Below are positions 49,348-58,187 of a stretch of DNA of 64,000 bases, piece by piece. Made by a program: the position numbers and the translations under genes. The stretch spans positions 1 to 64,000 of the forward strand of contig CAVOWP010000031.1 in assembly GCA_963700185.1 (NCBI GenBank). Direction: 5' to 3'. Each line of letters opens with the position of its first letter. Position 1 is the first letter of the stretch. Origin of the DNA: AP-15 sp963700185. Lineage in GTDB: Bacteria; Pseudomonadota; Alphaproteobacteria; ATCC43930; CGMCC-115725. The notes under the pieces were generated by a model, which was not told the origin of the DNA, made no database searches, and worked only from the letters and a program-made list of their open reading frames with translations.

Positions 49348-51798
49348 TCAGATCAAGAGCTGAGCCGGCTTGGCATCCAGTGCATCGCGGATCGCGCGAG
49401 CCAGGGCAGGAAGCTGATAAGGCTTGCGCAAGATAGGAAAACCGGCTTCGAGCGGGTTTACGGCCTTTGCATAACCACTCGTCAGCACGACGGCGATGTC
49501 CGGGTATTCCTCCTTGACCCGGTGCGCCAACGCCAGCCCGTCGAGCTCTCCCGGCATGACGATATCGCTGAACACCAGATCAATGGACTCCTCCGACTCG
49601 AGAAGTCGCAATGCGACCGCCGCCGATTGGGCGCGAAATACCCGGTAACCGAGCCGATCCAGCAACATCCCGGCAATTTCCTCTACTTCGGGATTATCCT
49701 CGACCAGTAAGACCGTTTCACCCCCTCGCGGCGGCTCCGCGTCGGGGGTCGGCGGTTCGCTGAGGGGACGATGGGTACGCGGTAAATACATGGTCACGAT
49801 TGTGCCATTTCCCGCTCGGCTGGCGATCGTCACGGTCCCGCCAGACTGGCGTGTCAGACCATAGACCTGCGACAACCCCAATCCGCTGCCCTTGTCCGGC
49901 TGCTTAGTAGTGAAGAACGGCTCAAACACTTTTTCGAGAATTTCAGTGCCTATTCCCCAGCCGGTATCCGTCACCGTCAGAGCCACAAACTCACCGCGTA
50001 GCCCATCCGGCGTGTCTTCCGGCTGCAGCTGGACATTCCTGGCAGAGATGGTGATCGATCCGCCGTCGGGCATCGCATCACGAGCATTGACGACCAGATT
50101 TACCAGTGCGAGCTCCAGTTCATGGATATCGACAGCGACTGGCCATACGCTGCGGCGAATGTCGATTGCGAGCTTGATGTCTCCGCGGGCGGAACTGGCG
50201 AGCAGTTCGCGGAACCCGGCGAGAAGGTGGCGCAAGTTGACAACCATCGGGTTCAGGGCCTGGCGGCGGGAAAAGGCGAGCAGCTGTCGCGTCAGATTTT
50301 CACCGCGCGCCGCCGCGAGCTCGATCGCTTCGACCGAGCGCAGATTTCTTGCATCCTGCAGCCGCTCCTTCAGTATCTGCGCATTGCCGCTCACTACCAT
50401 CAGCATATTGTTGAAGTCATGCGCAATGCCGCCGGTCAGCTGGCCTAGCGCCTCCATCTTTTGCGACTGGGCGAGTTGCAGCTGGGCGCGCTGCAATTTG
50501 GCTCTCGCTTCATGGCGCTCGGTGACGTCGCGCATGATATTCGCGAACCCGATGAGTTTGCCTTCCTCGTCGCGGATGGCGTCGATCACGACAGCCGCCA
50601 AAAACACAGATCCATTTTTGCGAACACGCCAGCCGTCGTGTTCATAGGTTCCCGAGTTGGCGGCCATTGCAAGAGCGCGTTCAGGGGCGCCGGCCGCCCG
50701 ATCTGCCGCTGTATAGAAACGCGAGAAATGGCGGCCGACGATTTCCGGTTCGGCATAGCCCTCTATCCGCTGTGCTCCGGCATTCCAGCCCGACACCACG
50801 CCATTCGCATCGAGTTTGATCAGGGCGTGATCGGTCGCGGCTTCTGAGAACAAGCGGAACTGCCGTTCGCTTTCGCGTAACGCCTCCGCGGCCAGCTTAT
50901 CGGCAGTCACATGACGGCCAATCAAATAGATCAATCCGTTCTCTGCCGTCATTGTCCAGTAAATCCATCGGCAAGATCCGTCCTTGTGGCGAAAGCGGTT
51001 CTCGATGCGCACGGTCGGAACCCCTTCGGCGAGCCGCCTGCGGCCAGCCATCGAATGGGCCGCATCGTCGGGGTGTCTCAGCTCGCTGACATGTAGCCTC
51101 TTGATCTCGTCCTCGCTCCAGCCGAGCAGCGCTGTCCAGGCGGGATTGACGTTGGTGAAATAACCTTCGAAGTTGGAGACGCCGAGCAGGTCTTCCGACA
51201 CTTGCCAGATGCGATCGCGCTCCCGGACGCGCTGTGCTATTTCGGCTTCGAGCCTGTCGTTGAGGAGACGCAGAGCCTCCTCTTTGCGGACGCGCTCGGT
51301 CGTTTCGATGCAGGTCGTGAGAATGCCGCCTATCCCGTTCGGCGCCGCCTCGTCCGGGATCGGGCTGTAGCTGATGGTAAATCGAGCGTCCTCGACAATC
51401 GCGCCTTGGCGGCGGGTGGTCCACGGGTGATCTTCGGCAAAAAAGGCTTCACGCTCGCCGCGCAGGATCGCTTCGTTCAACCGCCCGAGCTGGGGGTAGA
51501 TTTCCGACCAGACCTCACCCAACGAGCGGCCCAATGCCTCCGGATGCCTGTCGCGCAGGATGGGTCGATAGGCATCGTTGTAAATGAGGACCAGCTCGGG
51601 CCCCCATCGGATCGCCATCGGAAACCCCGAAGCGAGTATCGTTGCGATGCTGAGCTTCAAACTTTGTGGCCAAGCATCTCTTTCGCCGAGCGGGGTCGCC
51701 GACCAGTCCATCTCGCGGATCCGTCGTGCCATCTCTCCCGGCAGGTTGGCAAAGGCGCGGACGGTCATCGGACGGAGTTGAAGTTTCCTCGCGGACAT
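49348..51798 (-). CDS. Multi-PAS hybrid sensor histidine kinase/response regulator
   Basis: About 816 residues from ATG 51798 (ATG 51768 possible); no membrane segments, so cytoplasmic. Three PAS-type domains: residues ~20-160 (GPELVLIYNDAYRPILRDRH), ~200-310 (YFTNVNPAWTALLGWSEDEI) and ~325-440 (GVVSGWNAGAQRIEGYAEPE). Then HisKA (LTGGIAHDFNNMLMV), HATPase (NARDAMPDGG, DTGWGIGTE, GSGLGLSQVYG) and a receiver (VLLVEDNPEVEE, DLVFSDIVMPGELDG, LRKPYQ). The first PAS resembles those that sense by ligand or light, but no FMN cysteine motif (NCRFLQ) is present. Upstream of the enolase-superfamily gene on the same strand. Confidence 0.92.
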   Translation of the reverse strand: MSARKLQLRPMTVRAFANLPGEMARRIREMDWSATPLGERDAWPQSLKLSIATILASGFPMAIRWGPELVLIYNDAYRPILRDRHPEALGRSLGEVWSEIYPQLGRLNEAILRGEREAFFAEDHPWTTRRQGAIVEDARFTISYSPIPDEAAPNGIGGILTTCIETTERVRKEEALRLLNDRLEAEIAQRVRERDRIWQVSEDLLGVSNFEGYFTNVNPAWTALLGWSEDEIKRLHVSELRHPDDAAHSMAGRRRLAEGVPTVRIENRFRHKDGSCRWIYWTMTAENGLIYLIGRHVTADKLAAEALRESERQFRLFSEAATDHALIKLDANGVVSGWNAGAQRIEGYAEPEIVGRHFSRFYTAADRAAGAPERALAMAANSGTYEHDGWRVRKNGSVFLAAVVIDAIRDEEGKLIGFANIMRDVTERHEARAKLQRAQLQLAQSQKMEALGQLTGGIAHDFNNMLMVVSGNAQILKERLQDARNLRSVEAIELAAARGENLTRQLLAFSRRQALNPMVVNLRHLLAGFRELLASSARGDIKLAIDIRRSVWPVAVDIHELELALVNLVVNARDAMPDGGSITISARNVQLQPEDTPDGLRGEFVALTVTDTGWGIGTEILEKVFEPFFTTKQPDKGSGLGLSQVYGLTRQSGGTVTIASRAGNGTIVTMYLPRTHRPLSEPPTPDAEPPRGGETVLLVEDNPEVEEIAGMLLDRLGYRVFRAQSAAVALRLLESEESIDLVFSDIVMPGELDGLALAHRVKEEYPDIAVVLTSGYAKAVNPLEAGFPILRKPYQLPALARAIRDALDAKPAQLLI

Positions 51799-51891
51799 AG
51801 GACACACGGTAACGCCGCGTATGTCCAGCCCCACCTATTGTGGTAGAAGTCGCCTCGAGCGGGCTCGTTTCTTTCACAGGAGGCTACGGCA

Positions 51892-53259
51892 ATGAGGACC
51901 TTTGTTCGCTGCGGTCAGCTCTTCTCCGGGCGCGAGGACGATGCCCGCAAAGGCGAAATTCTAGTCTTCGATCGGCAAGGCGTCATCGAATACGCCGGCG
52001 CCGAGGCTGGATCGCCGCGGCGCGCCCGCAGCGACCAGGTGCTCGATTGTTCCGACGGTTTCGTTATGCCCGGGCTGATCGACGTCCACACCCATCTCGC
52101 CTATGGAAACGCCAAAAGCGAGGAGGACATCGACCTTTACAGCCCGCTCGAGTTCCGCACCCTGCGCGGCATGTTCTTCGCGCAGAAGGTCGCGGCGGCC
52201 GGGTTCACCGCGATCTGCTCGCCGGGCGACGCCGGCCAGATCAGCCTGTCGATCCGCAACGCGATCCGCGCGGGCCTTTTCGATGGGCCACGCGTCATGG
52301 CGGCGGGCCGCTATGTGACCACCCATCAGGGCCTGACCGATTGGTACCCGAGCTGGATCGGCGCGCCCGAAACCTCGATCGGCAAGCTGGTCACGACCGT
52401 CGCCGAGGCGATCGAGGAAATCCGCCGTCAGGTCAAGGACGGTGTCGATTGCGTCAAGATCGCGCTCGACGGCATCCAGCGGCGCGACAATGGCGAGCTG
52501 GTCGCCGCCTTCACCCACGAAGAGACGGAGATCATGGTTCGCGAGATCCACCGCCTCGGCAAGAAGGCGGTGGCGCATGCCCGCGGCCGCGAGGCGACCC
52601 TCTATGCCGCGCGCTCCGGTGTCGATCTGATTTTTCACGCCAATCACCTCGACGATGAATGCATCGCGGCGATGCTGGAGACCGGCAGCACGATCTCCCC
52701 GACACTGACGCATCCGCGCAATACGATCGACTTCACGCAGCCGCACGAACCGGCTTTCCTCAAGGGCCGCCCCGAGCATGCGCAGCGCGAATACGAGATC
52801 GGCTGCGCCAACTGGAAGAAGGCGCGCGCCGCCGGCGTGCCGTTGCTGACCGGCACCGATACCGGTTTTGCGGTTACCCCCTATGGCGAATGGAACGCTC
52901 GCGAGCTCGAGCTTTTTGTCGAAGATCTGGGCTTTACCCCGGCCGCTGCATTACGGGCGGCGACCGAGGTCAATGCCGGTTTCATGACCGGCGGCGACCA
53001 TATCGGCGCCTTGGAGCCGGGCCGCGCCGCCGATTTCATTGTGCTCGACGCCTCGCCCCTCGCCGACATCCGCGTGCTGCAGGACAATAAGCGCCTGCAG
53101 GCGGTCTATATCGCAGGCAAAGAGATCCGCATCCTCGATCGCCCGTATGACCCGCGGCAGGTCACCGACTTCGCGCTGTCGAACTGGACCGACCTCTACA
53201 CCCGCGCGCGGGTCGCCGAATTGCGCCGTCAGAGCCCGACCCTGGCCGCGGCGGAGTAG
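51892..53259 (+). CDS. Amidohydrolase family protein
   Basis: A 455-residue metal-dependent hydrolase of the imidazolonepropionase/prolidase-like group: GFVMPGLIDVHTHLAYGNAK (HxH), CVKIALDGI (Lys position), KKAVAHARGREA (His), LIFHANHLDD (His), and LLTGTDTGFAV (Asp), followed by the composite beta-sandwich end EPGRAADFIVLDASPLADIR. It would hydrolyse an amide or cyclic amide. An AGGAGG site precedes the ATG. Divergent from the hybrid kinase. Confidence 0.9.
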   Translation: MRTFVRCGQLFSGREDDARKGEILVFDRQGVIEYAGAEAGSPRRARSDQVLDCSDGFVMPGLIDVHTHLAYGNAKSEEDIDLYSPLEFRTLRGMFFAQKVAAAGFTAICSPGDAGQISLSIRNAIRAGLFDGPRVMAAGRYVTTHQGLTDWYPSWIGAPETSIGKLVTTVAEAIEEIRRQVKDGVDCVKIALDGIQRRDNGELVAAFTHEETEIMVREIHRLGKKAVAHARGREATLYAARSGVDLIFHANHLDDECIAAMLETGSTISPTLTHPRNTIDFTQPHEPAFLKGRPEHAQREYEIGCANWKKARAAGVPLLTGTDTGFAVTPYGEWNARELELFVEDLGFTPAAALRAATEVNAGFMTGGDHIGALEPGRAADFIVLDASPLADIRVLQDNKRLQAVYIAGKEIRILDRPYDPRQVTDFALSNWTDLYTRARVAELRRQSPTLAAAE

Positions 53260-53288
53260 GATAAAGCTGGCTTCGCCAAGCCGAACGG

Positions 53289-53741
53289 TCATCGGCGCGC
53301 CCGGAAAAAGCCGCGCAGCAACTCGCCGGCGCGCCGCTCCTCGATGCCGCCGTAAATTTCCGGCCGGTGATGGGTGGTCGGCTGCTCGAACAGTCGCGGG
53401 CCGTGCTCGATTGCGCCACCCTTCGGATCGTAGGCTCCGAAATAGAGCCGGTGCAGGCGGGCCAAAGCAATCGCTGCGGCGCACATCGCGCAGGGTTCGA
53501 GCGTGACGTAGAGATCGCACTCGGCGAGCCGCGGGGTCTCGAGGTGCTCAGCGCCCGCACGCAATACCAGCATCTCGGCATGCGCGGTCGGATCGTGGTC
53601 GGCTTCGACGCGATTGCCGGCGGCGGCCAGGACTTGGCCGTCGCCATCGACCAACACGGCGCCGACCGGCACCTCGCCGCGCGCCGCAGCCGCCTCCGCT
53701 TCGGCGAGGGCCAGCAGCATCGCCGAGGGATGCCGGTTCAT
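53289..53741 (-). CDS. tadA: tRNA-specific adenosine deaminase (TadA-like)
   Basis: 150 residues: VPVGAVLVDGDGQVLAAAGN, zinc site HAEMLVL with catalytic Glu and PCAMCAAAIALAR, then FGAYDPKGGAIEHGPRLFEQ. TadA converts A34 to inosine in tRNA-Arg. Length and motifs fit, although guanine deaminase-type relatives look similar. Its start overlaps the thioesterase stop by 4 bp. Confidence 0.9.
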   Translation of the reverse strand: MNRHPSAMLLALAEAEAAAARGEVPVGAVLVDGDGQVLAAAGNRVEADHDPTAHAEMLVLRAGAEHLETPRLAECDLYVTLEPCAMCAAAIALARLHRLYFGAYDPKGGAIEHGPRLFEQPTTHHRPEIYGGIEERRAGELLRGFFRARR

Positions 53742-54133
53742 CCGCGGTGCCGCAGGCGAATGGGCTCGGGGATCGCGATCGGCCGGCGAGTGGAAAGGCG
53801 CATGAAGAGGCCCTCCTGCTCGGCCTCGGCATGCACGGCCTCTTTGACCCTGAATTCGGCTGCGAGACGCCAGCGCACTCGGGTCAGACCGGCAACCCGC
53901 ATCCGACCGACGAGCGGGTCGGCGATCGTCACCGGCCGCCGGTAGCTGATTCGCGTGGATAAGAGGATCGGCGCGATATCCTCGGCGAGCGCCCGGATCA
54001 GCGGATAAGCCTGGTCCAACAGCCCGAGCCGCAGATCCTCGAGCCAGCGGATGAACACGATGTTGCTGACGATCCCGGCAAAGTCTATGTCGTAGGTCCG
54101 TACCGGGAGCGGCTGCTCGTAATACTCGCTCAT
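53738..54133 (-). CDS. Hotdog-fold acyl-CoA thioesterase
   Basis: 131 residues from ATG 54133 (MSEYYEQPLPVRTYDIDFAG). The 4HBT catalytic pattern is YDIDFAGIVSNIVFIRWLED (Asp and the downstream helix), followed by LLSTRISYRRPVTIADPLVG. Family members hydrolyse acyl-CoA, often 4-hydroxybenzoyl-CoA or YbgC-type short chains. Overlaps tadA by 4 bp, so they are co-transcribed. Confidence 0.85.
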   Translation of the reverse strand: MSEYYEQPLPVRTYDIDFAGIVSNIVFIRWLEDLRLGLLDQAYPLIRALAEDIAPILLSTRISYRRPVTIADPLVGRMRVAGLTRVRWRLAAEFRVKEAVHAEAEQEGLFMRLSTRRPIAIPEPIRLRHRG

Positions 54134-54174
54134 CGCATCAACCCATCCCGGGCGATTTTGATTGGATTTGTAGC

Positions 54175-54888
54175 ATGGCACGGCCGGTCATTGGTCTCAC
54201 CCTCGATCACGAGCCGCCCGGGGGGTATTCGAATTTTCCGTGGTATGCGATCCGTGAGAATTATTGTCATGCTGTGCGCCGGGCTGGCGGACTGCCGATT
54301 CTATTGCCGCACGATCCCGAGACCGCCACGGCTTATCTCGACCGGATCAACGGCTTGATCGTCACCGGCGGCGGCTTCGATATCGACCCTGCGTTGTTTG
54401 GTGAAGCGACCCGCCATCCCACCGTCAAGACCAAGGACCGCCGGACCGCCTTCGAGCTCGCCGTCGCGCAAGGTGCTCTCGCGCGAGACATGCCGGTGCT
54501 CGGGATCTGCGGCGGCCAGCAGCTTCTGAATGTCGCGCTCGGCGGCACGTTGATCCAGCACATCCCGGACGAGATCCCGGATTGTCTGCCGCATCGTCAG
54601 CCAAACCCGCGCGATGAGCCCGGGCACACCGTTCGGGTTATCGCCGGCACTCTCCTCTACCATATCACCGGGGTGGACAGCCTCGGCGTCAACAGCGCGC
54701 ATCATCAGGCGGTGAAGGCTGCGGGGCCGGGGCTCGTCATCGACGCCGTTGCCGAGGATGGAGTCGTCGAGGGGATCGAGGATCCGCGCCACCGCTTCTG
54801 TCTCGGTGTGCAATGGCACCCCGAATTCGAGATCAGCGAGGCGGATCGCCGGATATTTCGGGCCTTTGTCGAAGTTTCCGGTGGATAA
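54175..54888 (+). CDS. Gamma-glutamyl-gamma-aminobutyrate hydrolase-like class I amidotransferase
   Basis: 237 residues: GLTLDHEPP start, NGLIVTGGGFDIDPALFGEA, nucleophile Cys in MPVLGICGGQQLLNVALGGT, and the His/Glu pair in LGVQWHPEFEIS. This is the PuuD/peptidase C26 group, which removes gamma-glutamyl groups from amine conjugates in putrescine-type catabolism. No other puu genes are linked. Divergent from the thioesterase. Confidence 0.9.
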   Translation: MARPVIGLTLDHEPPGGYSNFPWYAIRENYCHAVRRAGGLPILLPHDPETATAYLDRINGLIVTGGGFDIDPALFGEATRHPTVKTKDRRTAFELAVAQGALARDMPVLGICGGQQLLNVALGGTLIQHIPDEIPDCLPHRQPNPRDEPGHTVRVIAGTLLYHITGVDSLGVNSAHHQAVKAAGPGLVIDAVAEDGVVEGIEDPRHRFCLGVQWHPEFEISEADRRIFRAFVEVSGG

Positions 54889-55023
54889 AATTTCGGTGCA
54901 TCGATAACGAGAACGCCGGCCGGTTGCTGAGGGTACGAGAGTATCGCCGCGGTAATTTCGGGAATAAGGAACTCCGCCTGAACGCGCCTGTTGAAGGGGC
55001 TAAATGCCGTTTCCGGAGTAATC

Positions 55024-55590
55024 ATGATGCTTCGCTTACTAACCACGACTGCAGTCGTTGCTTTCGGACTGCTCGCGGCGCCTCCGGTTTTTGCCCAAAC
55101 CGGGCAGCCCAGCCACGCCGCTGCGACTTCCGCTAAAGATGCGCTGGACCAGGAAGACAAGACCTTTGTCAGGGACGCCGCGATCGGCGGCATGGCGGAG
55201 GTCGAGCTCAGCAAGATCGCTCAGAAATCGGAAAATGCCGACGTCAAGCGTTTTGCCGAGCGGATGATCGAGGATCATACGAAGGCAAATGAGCAATTGG
55301 CGTCGATTGCGACCGGGCTCGGCGTCGAGGTGCCCAAGACGCTAGATTCAGCGCATGAGCGGATGCGCGAGAAGCTCCAGACGATGCACGGCAAGGCCTT
55401 CGATGACCAGTACATGCGCGACATGGTCGAAGACCACAACAAGGCGGTGAAGCTCTTCCAGCAAGAGGAGCGCTCGGGTCACGATACCGAGCTAAAGCAA
55501 TTTGCGCAAAAGACCTTACCGGCGCTCGAAGAACACCAGAAGATGGCGCTCGAATTGTCGCACAAGTTCTCGCAGACCGCCGCTCGATAA
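55024..55590 (+). CDS. Exported DUF4142 protein
   Basis: About 188 residues from ATG 55024. Signal peptide residues 1-25 (MLRLLTTTAVVAFGLLAAPP…FAQ). The mature part is an all-helical, ferritin-like DUF4142 domain: DKTFVRDAAIGGMAEVELSK, ADVKRFAERMIEDHTKANEQ, DQYMRDMVEDHNKAVKLFQQ. Members are periplasmic or outer-membrane-associated, linked to stress; biochemical role unknown. The His/Asp-rich EDH motifs could bind metal. Upstream (about 54990-55020) is a purine-rich ribosome site region. Confidence 0.88.
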   Translation: MMLRLLTTTAVVAFGLLAAPPVFAQTGQPSHAAATSAKDALDQEDKTFVRDAAIGGMAEVELSKIAQKSENADVKRFAERMIEDHTKANEQLASIATGLGVEVPKTLDSAHERMREKLQTMHGKAFDDQYMRDMVEDHNKAVKLFQQEERSGHDTELKQFAQKTLPALEEHQKMALELSHKFSQTAAR

Positions 55591-55610
55591 ACCGCCAAGC
55601 CGCAGCGATA

Positions 55611-57708
55611 TCAATTTATAAGGCCGAGCCCGCGGATTTTCTCGAACGCCGGTTGGATCTGGACCCGGTATGCCGCGGACCCGGAACGCGAGAGCCAGAG
55701 CTGTTCAAACGCGCGCGTCCGGTGCTGCGGGTACAGTCCTCGGAATTTCGCTGCGGCTTCGGTTGCTTCCTTGTCCCGCCCGCTCGTAGACAGCGCAGCC
55801 GCCAGGAATAGCTGGGCGCTCCCATAGCTGGGATTGCGTTCCAAGGATTTGCGTAGGAGGGAAATCGAAGCTTCGGTTCGCCCGCGGAGGAGTTCGGCAA
55901 AGCCGCCGAAGAACAGCCAAATGCTGTGCCGTCGATCCGATCGATCGAGGCTCATTGCGCGCTCGATCGCCGGCACAGTCTCGTCGACGCGGCCGAGAAA
56001 AGCGGCATTGTATCCAGCGAACCCGTGCGCAGTTCCCTCGCCTGAATCGGTTGCCAGAGCGCGTTCGAACGCGCCGCCCGCCTCATCCAGTTGTCCGGCA
56101 GCCGAATACAACATGCCTTGTACACAATGCGCGGCGGTGTGCCCCGGGGCGATCGAGAGCGCGATCGCCGCCGCTTCGCGGCCCAGGTCGGAGGCGGTCG
56201 CCACGACCCGCGGCTCGGCCCACCACGGATTGCTGACCAGATGCTGGCAGGTTATCGCCAGACCTGTCAGAGCCTCGACATTTCGCGGGTCGCTCGCCAG
56301 CGCTGTTAGATACCAACGCTGTGCCTCGGCCGCCAACTCCGCGCGCATACCTTGTTGCAGCGCACTTGCTGCCCGCGCCAGCGATTCGGTTACCCCGTGC
56401 TCCATGCCCGCGTCGAAAAACGCGCGCCGGCTCGCCGCCTGGAGCAGCAGTACGTGAAGCTCCCGGGATATCCGCCGAGTGATCCTCGTTTGGATCGGCG
56501 CGAGTTCTTCAAGACGGAACTCATGTCGCCCCGCCCACACGAACTCGGAGGTCGCGGCATCGACGATCCGCATATTCACCCGCAAAGTTTCCGGATTGCC
56601 GCACTGCGCGCTCCCGGTAACGATATAGTCATAGTCACGCTCTGAAGCCGGCGACCGCGCGAGCTTGCTCATTGTAGGGTGCTCGCCTTTCAACGGTTTG
56701 AGCGAGAGCCCGCGGCCCTGTCGAAGGAGGTCGGTGACGAGGTCGTCGGTAAAGGCTTCCGCGAGGCGTTGTCGATCGGGGTCGCCCGTCAGATTGCGCA
56801 TCGGCGCTACTGCCACGGCAATGCTCGGCAGCAGGCATGGCCATTGCGGTTTCTCGGACCCGGGCGTCGGCCGCTCTTGCGATTGAGGGCGGAGGCTTTC
56901 AATCACGCGGTCGGCCATTGCGCTCAAGGCGGGGCGAGCCTGATTGCTCGATGCACCACTTACGATATGGCCGCCACCATGACCGTCACCGCCCGAACGG
57001 GCGATCGAACGCGCCAGCGCCTGGGTTTCCTCATCGGGCGTAACGCTCAGCTCGCGCTGCAAAATATTGGCGCAACTCTTGTACTGGCGGAGAGCTTCAC
57101 CGCGGCGGCCGCCACGCGCGTAGGCGCGCATCAGAGCGCGCTGCCCTGAATTCGGATAGCGGTTCGAGCGTCACCAACCGGCGCCCGGACTGGATCGCGA
57201 ATTCGTAGTCGCCGGCGGCGTCTTGCAGCGCGATCAACCGTTCCAGGATGTCACAGATCGCCGCAAGCGCGCGGTCTCGGGCCGCTGCCAACCATTCCTG
57301 GAACGGCTCTGATGCGATATAGAAATCAGCTAGGAAATCTCCGCGGTACAAATCGGCTGCTGCCTGCAGCTCGCGAGGGTCCGGTGAGCGCGACAGCCGC
57401 TCGAAATCATCGAGGTCGACAATGGCGTCGTCGATCCGGCAGTTGGCGAAGTCGGCCGCCAAATCAGAAGCTGCTCCCCGCCCGAGCGCCTTGCGCAGTT
57501 CCAACAGGCAATTGCGCAAGCTGTGGCGGCCTTGCTCCGCCCCCTGGTATGGCCATAGCAAGTCTGCCAATCGCTCTCGGCTCACCGCTTCGCCGTTTTG
57601 GGCCGCAAGAAAGGCGAGCAGGGCGCGCGCCTTTTTAGGGAGCTTGTCGAGCCGGCAGTAACCACTCTTGATCACCAAAGGTCCGAGCACATGAATCGTC
57701 AAAGGCAT
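55611..57708 (-). CDS. BTAD/winged-helix, TolB-like and TPR regulator, frameshifted
   Basis: From ATG 57708: an OmpR/SARP-type winged helix (LGPLVIKSGYCRLDKLPKKA, ERLADLLWPYQGAEQGRHSL) and a bacterial transcriptional activation domain. The frame breaks near 57149-57152 in the BTAD repeat; taking out one base joins RRLVTLEPLSE to SGQRALMRAYARGGRRGEAL, the consensus BTAD ending. A TolB-like part follows (IAVAVAPMRNLTGDPDRQRL), then about eight TPR-like helices pairs to the end. About 698 residues; 3n+1 nt. It probably activates transcription, with the TPR part as sensor. Target unknown; a divergent spacer of 480 bp lies upstream. Confidence 0.75.
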
Positions 57709-58187
57709 CTTTTAATATCCCAATAATGGCTAAGGAAAACTCTCGACCGGTAGTTTTACTGAGCCACGCATCGGCTGCCCGGTGCGGTGGTGCGGCACAA
57801 ACCAGTCACCACCATTGGCCCCGTTTCGACTGCCATTCAGGACGGTGGCGTCGTGTCGGTCGCGCTGTCATACCCATGGGGAACCACGTGCCGGGTGGGA
57901 GCTTGGCTCGACTGTGTTATTATCGTACGAATTATGGCAAAATTACGTCCATTCGCGACCGATTGTTTCAATTAACCAAATTAGGCCGGATTTTCGCCTC
58001 CTTTGATATATTCGCCTGACGTCATCGACGCCGCTAGAACCCGCTACATGGGCAAAATAAGGACTAATTAAGCCCAACCTTTTTGACAGCTCTCAGACGT
58101 GGAAATGACGTTCGCCTGACATGGGCCAGCTAAGATCAGACTACGCGGCGGGTTGCGCCTCCACTGCAATGCTTAAAGCGAGGCGAC
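57709..58187. other. Divergent spacer between BTAD regulator and hybrid kinase
   Basis: No convincing gene. AT-rich in the middle (about 57910-58080). TTCGCCTGAC occurs at 58010-58019 and again at 58110-58119, spaced 100 bp, and TTGACA occurs at about 58083-58088 upstream of the kinase; these could be regulator-binding and promoter elements. Confidence 0.4.

Noticed and set aside
14683..57150. Programmed ribosomal frameshifting as the cause of the split genes
   Set aside because: No shared slippery motif, stop-codon context or stimulatory structure is seen at the sites, and the genes are unrelated in function.
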